DNA of 53,190 nucleotides from Geomonas anaerohicana (GTDB lineage: Bacteria > Desulfobacterota > Desulfuromonadia > Geobacterales > Geobacteraceae). The notes beneath the pieces were generated by a model. It was not told the DNA's origin. It saw only the letters and a program-made list of their open reading frames with translations, and made no database searches. Shown here piece by piece: positions 49,060-53,190 of the stretch. The position numbers and the translations under genes were made by a program. The first letter of the stretch is position 1, and every line of letters begins with the position of its first letter. The stretch spans positions 1-53,190 of the forward strand of contig NZ_JAEMHL010000018.1 in assembly GCF_016458305.1 (NCBI RefSeq), written 5' to 3'.

Positions 49060-52000
49060 ATGCTGAGAAAAACACTGGCTGTTCTGGCTGCTACGGCCGT
49101 CATATCGGGGGCGCTCTCATGGGCGGCAACATCGTTCCAGCTGCAGACCAAGCTGAACAGTGCCGGCGGCACGCTCCAGGTCCGCAACAATGCAGTCCAG
49201 ACTGTGGCCGGTACCGTCGTTTACAGCAACTTCACCACGGCCGCCCCGGTCCCGGTGAGGGTCACCGCCAACCCCGGCTACAAGATCTCCAGCGTGACCA
49301 AGAGCGGCGTAGCCCAGGTGATCGGTAACTACACCTCCCACTACTACACCACGGTCCAGAAGTCGGACGGTTCGATACAGTCCCTGGTGGCCGGCTTCAC
49401 CATCCAGAAGTACACGGTCACCGGTGCGGCTTACGGCCCCGGCACCGTCTCCCCGGCCAGCACCGCGATCGCCTACGGCGGCAACGCCACCCTCACCGCC
49501 AGCCCCAACGCCGGCGCAGTATTGACCGGCGTCACCGGCGGTACGGTCACCGTTTCGGGCAGCCCGGTCACTTACCCCTGCTCCACCCCGGCCACCATCA
49601 CGGTGACCAACGTGACCTCCCCCAGGACCGTTCAGGCCGTCTTCTCGGCGATCGGGGCCAACGCAGGCGAGAACCAGACCGCCATGATCGTCACCAAGGT
49701 GACCCTGAGGGGCACCCTGCAGGGGGGCGGCACCTTCACCTGGACCCAGGACAGCGGCCCGGCGGTCACCCTGACCGGCGCCGGCACCCTGAACCCCGAG
49801 TTCGTGCCGATGGCGCTGGGCACCTACGTGTTCCGGCTTACCCAGTACCTGAACGGCGTGTCCGTCGCCAGCTCGACCACCCAGGTCAAGGTCGTCGACT
49901 CGCTGATCTCGTCGATGAGGACCGACTGCAACGGCTGCCACGGCCCCACCGGCATCTATCCGACCCCGCAGGCCTTCATCTCCTGGTCCTCCTCGAACCA
50001 CAAGTACCTCGGCGTCTCCTGCGTGTCCTGTCACACCACCGGCGCCATGCCGACCCCGGTAAACCCGACCACGGTGGATTCCAACACCTTCGTGAACCTC
50101 AATGCCAGCGCCGGCCCGGTCGGCGGCTACTTCTGCGCCGCCTGCCACACCGATTCCATCTTCGCCGGCTATGACCGTTCCATGCACAAGACCAAGGGCG
50201 TCACCTGTACCTCCTGTCATAAGGGTGGCCCGCACCTGCCGGAGGCCGACCCGGGCGTCTGCCAGAGCTGCCACGACAACGGCCTGGGCATCGTCCCCAA
50301 CCACACCGTCGACATCGGCCCCAACGTCATCTGTATCTCCTGCCACAACCCGCACTCCAGCTTCGCGGCGGTGCAGGGCGACCTGGAGACGCTGCACTAC
50401 GGCAACATGACCACCGGCGCCTACCCGGCGACCTACGTCACCTCGCGTTCGGCCTGCACCGACTGCCACTTCTCGACGGTCACCAACCAGGCCATCCGCC
50501 AGGCGTGGTACACCTCCGGGCACGCCAAGGGGAGCGCACCGGCATACTCGACCTACGACTTCAAGACCATGAGCGGCTGCGTGCAGTGCCACACCACCAC
50601 CGGCTTCGTGAACTACTCCACCGGCAAGGTCACCACGGCCTGGGGTGTCGCCTCGGACAAGACCAAGGAGATGGTCACCTGCCGCGCCTGCCACATCGAC
50701 ATCGTCACCGGCGCGCTGCGCACGGTGCAGCCGTCCAAGCCGTTCGCCAACGAGCCGACCTACGTGAACCCGGCGGTGGGCGAGTCCAACCTGTGCATGA
50801 CCTGCCACAGCGGCAACAACACCGGCCAGGTGATCACGGCGCAACTGCAGGCCAACGCCGACTTCACCAACATGGCCTTCATCCCGCCGCACTATGCGAC
50901 TGCCGCGGCCGCCATGTACGCCAAGGGGGGGTATGAGTTCCCGGGCCGCAGCTATGACCTGGGCGCCACCCACAGCAACCTTGGCAATACCAACGCCAAG
51001 GGCCCCTGCGTCTCCTGCCACAGAAACGGCACCTACGGCCACTCCTTCAGAAGCGGCGTGAGCACCCTGTGCACCACCTGCCACGGCGCCAACATGCCGG
51101 AAGAGCAGCGCCAGCTGGCGCGCGATTCTTTCATGAGCCTGCTGGAAGTGCTCCGTGCCCAGCTGGCCGCCAAGGGCTTCATCTACACCGCGCAGCCGCC
51201 GCACTTCAACCAGCGCAACTGGGGCTCCGGGCAGCAGGGCGCCAACGTCATGGGCGCCGCCTTCAACTACGCCTTCCTGGTGCGCGAGCTGGGCTCCTTC
51301 GGCCACAACCCGCGCTACTCAAAACAGCTGGCCATGGACTCCATCGACATCCTGGACAACGGCGTGATCGACGACTCGGTGACCACGCTGGCGGTGCCGA
51401 TGCTGCGGGACGCGGGGCTGATCAGCCAGGCGGTGGCCGATTCAGTCATCGCCTACAAGGCGCGCAACCTGTGCATCACCTGCCACGGCGGCTCCGCCTC
51501 CACCTCGAGCCCGATGGCGACCAACCAGCACGCGACCCACATCACCTCGGTCTACGGTCCGGGCGCCTACCTGGGGAGCGAGTACAACGCCTGCCAGGCC
51601 TGCCACGTCGGGACCACCGCCACCCACAACAACGGCTCGCCGGACCTGAAGAGCGGTGACGGCTCGCTGTGCATGGGTTGCCACGCCGGCCAGCTGGTCG
51701 ACTGGAAGACCACCAGCCGCATCGAGTGCACGGTGTGCCACGCGCAGAGCCCGGCGACGCTCCCCAACGGGACCCAGGCGCCGTACAAGGCGTACTTCGG
51801 CACCCAGGGGCACGGCCGCTTCACGGTGAGCAACCAGTGTACGGTGTGCCACGATCGCAACGCGACCCACATCACCGGCACGCTGGGTGACAGCAAGCGC
51901 CTGCTCATGAACAACGACAACCTGCTGTGCGCCTCCTGCCACAGCAACCCGACCATCGTCTCGGCGCGCTTCCTGAACATCAGCACGCACCGCGCGAAAG

Positions 52001-52692
52001 ACGGCAGCGCCGTTGCCTGCCGCGAGTGCCACGACACCCACGGCACCGGCAACCTCTCCATGATCAGAAGCGAGATCAGGGGCTTCAACATCTACTACAC
52101 CGACCGCGTCAACACCCTGGTGGAGACCACCACCAACCGCGGCCTGTGCCAGGTCTGCCACACCAAGACCAACCACTACCGCGCCGGCGTCCCGGAGGGG
52201 AGCCACTTCACCTCGGGCTGCCTGGACTGCCACACCCACACCAGCAGCGGCGGCGCCTTCAAGCCGATCGGCGGCGGTTGCGACTCCTGCCACGGCTACC
52301 CGCCGGCACCGAAGAACACGGCTACGGGGTTCGGCAGCTACGCCAACTGGGCCAACGCCCGCTTCGAGGACTACTCCGGCGGCGGCGGCGCGCACCTGGT
52401 GGCGGCGCACATCTCGCCCTTCGCCAAGCCCGAGGAAGGGTGGACCAACTGCACCGCCTGCCACAACGGCGGGGTGACCGGGCTCACGCCGTACCACAAG
52501 ATGGTGACACCGGTTAAGGAGCACATCGAGAACGTGACCGTGCTGGTGGACAACAGCCTGCGCTTCGCGAACTCCTTCACCATCTACACCGGCGCGAGTC
52601 TGACCAGCGTGCCGGGCGCCAACAAGACCGGCAGCTGCTTCAACATTGCCTGCCACATGAGCCCGTCGGCGCGGTGGAGTACGGAAAGGTAG
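49060..52692 (+). CDS. Secreted multiheme c-type cytochrome (24 heme motifs)
   Basis: A 1210-aa protein with a Sec signal (MLRKTLAVLAATAVISGALSWA, about 1-25). An N-terminal part of about 260 residues has beta-repeat domains (VTGAAYGPGTVSPASTAIAYGGNATLTASPNAGA) and a PKD/REJ-like segment. From about residue 290 there are 23 CxxCH motifs (CNGCH, CVSCH, CAACH ... CTACH) and one terminal CX4CH (CFNIACH), so up to 24 hemes. It is probably extracellular or outer-membrane associated, for electron transfer to minerals or partners. The ATG at 49060 with GGGAAGG upstream gives a proper signal peptide. A longer frame from 48811 is rejected. Followed by a second heme protein gene at 103 bp. Confidence 0.93.
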   Translation: MLRKTLAVLAATAVISGALSWAATSFQLQTKLNSAGGTLQVRNNAVQTVAGTVVYSNFTTAAPVPVRVTANPGYKISSVTKSGVAQVIGNYTSHYYTTVQKSDGSIQSLVAGFTIQKYTVTGAAYGPGTVSPASTAIAYGGNATLTASPNAGAVLTGVTGGTVTVSGSPVTYPCSTPATITVTNVTSPRTVQAVFSAIGANAGENQTAMIVTKVTLRGTLQGGGTFTWTQDSGPAVTLTGAGTLNPEFVPMALGTYVFRLTQYLNGVSVASSTTQVKVVDSLISSMRTDCNGCHGPTGIYPTPQAFISWSSSNHKYLGVSCVSCHTTGAMPTPVNPTTVDSNTFVNLNASAGPVGGYFCAACHTDSIFAGYDRSMHKTKGVTCTSCHKGGPHLPEADPGVCQSCHDNGLGIVPNHTVDIGPNVICISCHNPHSSFAAVQGDLETLHYGNMTTGAYPATYVTSRSACTDCHFSTVTNQAIRQAWYTSGHAKGSAPAYSTYDFKTMSGCVQCHTTTGFVNYSTGKVTTAWGVASDKTKEMVTCRACHIDIVTGALRTVQPSKPFANEPTYVNPAVGESNLCMTCHSGNNTGQVITAQLQANADFTNMAFIPPHYATAAAAMYAKGGYEFPGRSYDLGATHSNLGNTNAKGPCVSCHRNGTYGHSFRSGVSTLCTTCHGANMPEEQRQLARDSFMSLLEVLRAQLAAKGFIYTAQPPHFNQRNWGSGQQGANVMGAAFNYAFLVRELGSFGHNPRYSKQLAMDSIDILDNGVIDDSVTTLAVPMLRDAGLISQAVADSVIAYKARNLCITCHGGSASTSSPMATNQHATHITSVYGPGAYLGSEYNACQACHVGTTATHNNGSPDLKSGDGSLCMGCHAGQLVDWKTTSRIECTVCHAQSPATLPNGTQAPYKAYFGTQGHGRFTVSNQCTVCHDRNATHITGTLGDSKRLLMNNDNLLCASCHSNPTIVSARFLNISTHRAKDGSAVACRECHDTHGTGNLSMIRSEIRGFNIYYTDRVNTLVETTTNRGLCQVCHTKTNHYRAGVPEGSHFTSGCLDCHTHTSSGGAFKPIGGGCDSCHGYPPAPKNTATGFGSYANWANARFEDYSGGGGAHLVAAHISPFAKPEEGWTNCTACHNGGVTGLTPYHKMVTPVKEHIENVTVLVDNSLRFANSFTIYTGASLTSVPGANKTGSCFNIACHMSPSARWSTER

Positions 52693-52795
52693 GGGTGGCC
52701 AAGCGCTGTAGCAGCAAGGCCGTACCGTTTCTGAATCCGTGGAAGATTCAGCTTTTAATACAATGACGCTAACAGGACACCAAGAGGAGGAGAAA

Positions 52796-53190
52796 ATGTT
52801 ATCAAAGTATGGAGGACACTGTTTTCTGGTGCTGGCACTTCTTGTGCTGACACTGATGCAGTTGTCCGCGGGGCAGGCACAGGCCGCCCCGCAGTACAAC
52901 TATGACTGTTCTTTCTGTCATACGATGCCGCCGCTGGATTCCGGTACTGTGAAGAAAGACCCCAACACCGGCGCTGTGCCGGGTAACCACGCAGGGCACG
53001 CCACCTCGGCGGTCAACTCCTGCGTTGCCTGCCATGGCAGCCAGGTCAGCAGCTACGCGATGGGTCACCGCAACAAGACCATCGAGCTTGCCGACGGCGT
53101 CGGCTACTCCAGAAAGATCGCGGCCGGCTTCGTGAACCAGACCTCGGTTCCGCCGAACCCGATGGGCACCTGCTCCACCGCGGCCTGCCA
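52796..53190 (+). CDS. CxxCH/CX4CH cytochrome, 5' part (runs off the window)
   Basis: An open frame that continues past the window edge. It begins MLSKYGGHCFLVLALLVLTL..., a Sec signal ending near AQAA. CSFCH (about 39-43) and CVACH (about 78-82) follow, then CSTAAC at the edge, which would be completed as CX4CH if the next codon is His (only CA is visible). The mixture of CxxCH and CX4CH motifs is characteristic of a Geobacter-type cytochrome family. AGGAGGAG precedes the ATG at 52796. The gene probably forms an operon with the 24-heme cytochrome. Confidence 0.88.
   Translation, partial: MLSKYGGHCFLVLALLVLTLMQLSAGQAQAAPQYNYDCSFCHTMPPLDSGTVKKDPNTGAVPGNHAGHATSAVNSCVACHGSQVSSYAMGHRNKTIELADGVGYSRKIAAGFVNQTSVPPNPMGTCSTAAC

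Noticed and set aside
49117..51306. 729-aa antisense frame in the multiheme cytochrome gene
   Set aside because: High G+C with C/G third positions leaves long open antisense frames. The product is low-complexity and the plus strand has 24 heme motifs and a signal peptide.

Overview
The window looks like a chromosomal segment of a dissimilatory metal-reducing member of the Geobacteraceae (Desulfuromonadia), probably from the Geobacter/Geomonas/Citrifermentans group. This is an inference from the high G+C content, a 24-heme secreted c-type cytochrome followed by a second CxxCH/CX4CH cytochrome, the hemW-hrcA-grpE-dnaK-dnaJ cluster behind a CIRCE operator, c-di-GMP proteins, and many G+C-rich REP-like palindromes at gene borders. 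No phage, intact insertion sequence or CRISPR array was found. The only transposon-like trace is a pair of short direct repeats at the left edge.

Layout. 1-6177: part of a cobalamin operon (cbiG, a cobJ-cobQ fusion, cbiB, cobD) with REP-like inverted pairs at every gene junction. 6341-7075: a PilZ c-di-GMP effector. 7315-10315: a zinc-uptake operon, zur-znuA-znuC-znuB, with a 23-bp dyad over its promoter. 10415-12910: a GGDEF diguanylate cyclase convergent with a cardiolipin synthase. 13026-16391: a thioredoxin-fold protein divergent from rsmB-rpe-nudix. 16469-18358: a membrane-anchored TraB/TIKI-like protein and an endonuclease III-like glycosylase. 18635-26389: a giant secreted subtilase (2584 aa) with 13 CARDB domains encoded in an array of exact 681-bp period. 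26751-29644: gamma-carbonic anhydrase, nadA, a Tat translocase subunit and two small hypothetical genes. 29742-34446: the complete Tol-Pal system (tolQ-tolR-tolA-tolB, pal, cpoB). 34678-35457: a nitrilase-family amidase. 35654-42391: hemW, hrcA, grpE, dnaK, dnaJ and a PLD nuclease. 42575-46826: a class A penicillin-binding protein, gpmA and an M23 peptidase. 46987-48211: a DUF3332 lipoprotein gene flanked by two related, apparently undescribed small RNAs. 48412-48487: tRNA-Thr(CGT). 49060-end: the multiheme cytochromes.

How the parts fit. Several modules serve the envelope: Tol-Pal, PBP1, M23 peptidase, cardiolipin synthase, Tat, the secreted subtilase and the cytochromes. Two genes belong to c-di-GMP signalling: one makes the messenger and one binds it. 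Zur/Znu and HrcA/CIRCE are self-contained regulatory circuits whose operators are visible. The most promising undescribed element is the sRNA pair at 47031-47222 and 48027-48211. Both share an extended -10 promoter, a CAGCTAGCTAGC 5' end, a GGAGGTA box with repeated GGA motifs, two hairpins followed by ATC(N)AGTA, and a strong terminator.

Limits: all calls rest on reading the sequence and remembered family motifs. No database search or folding program was run. Promoters and operators are matches to consensus only.
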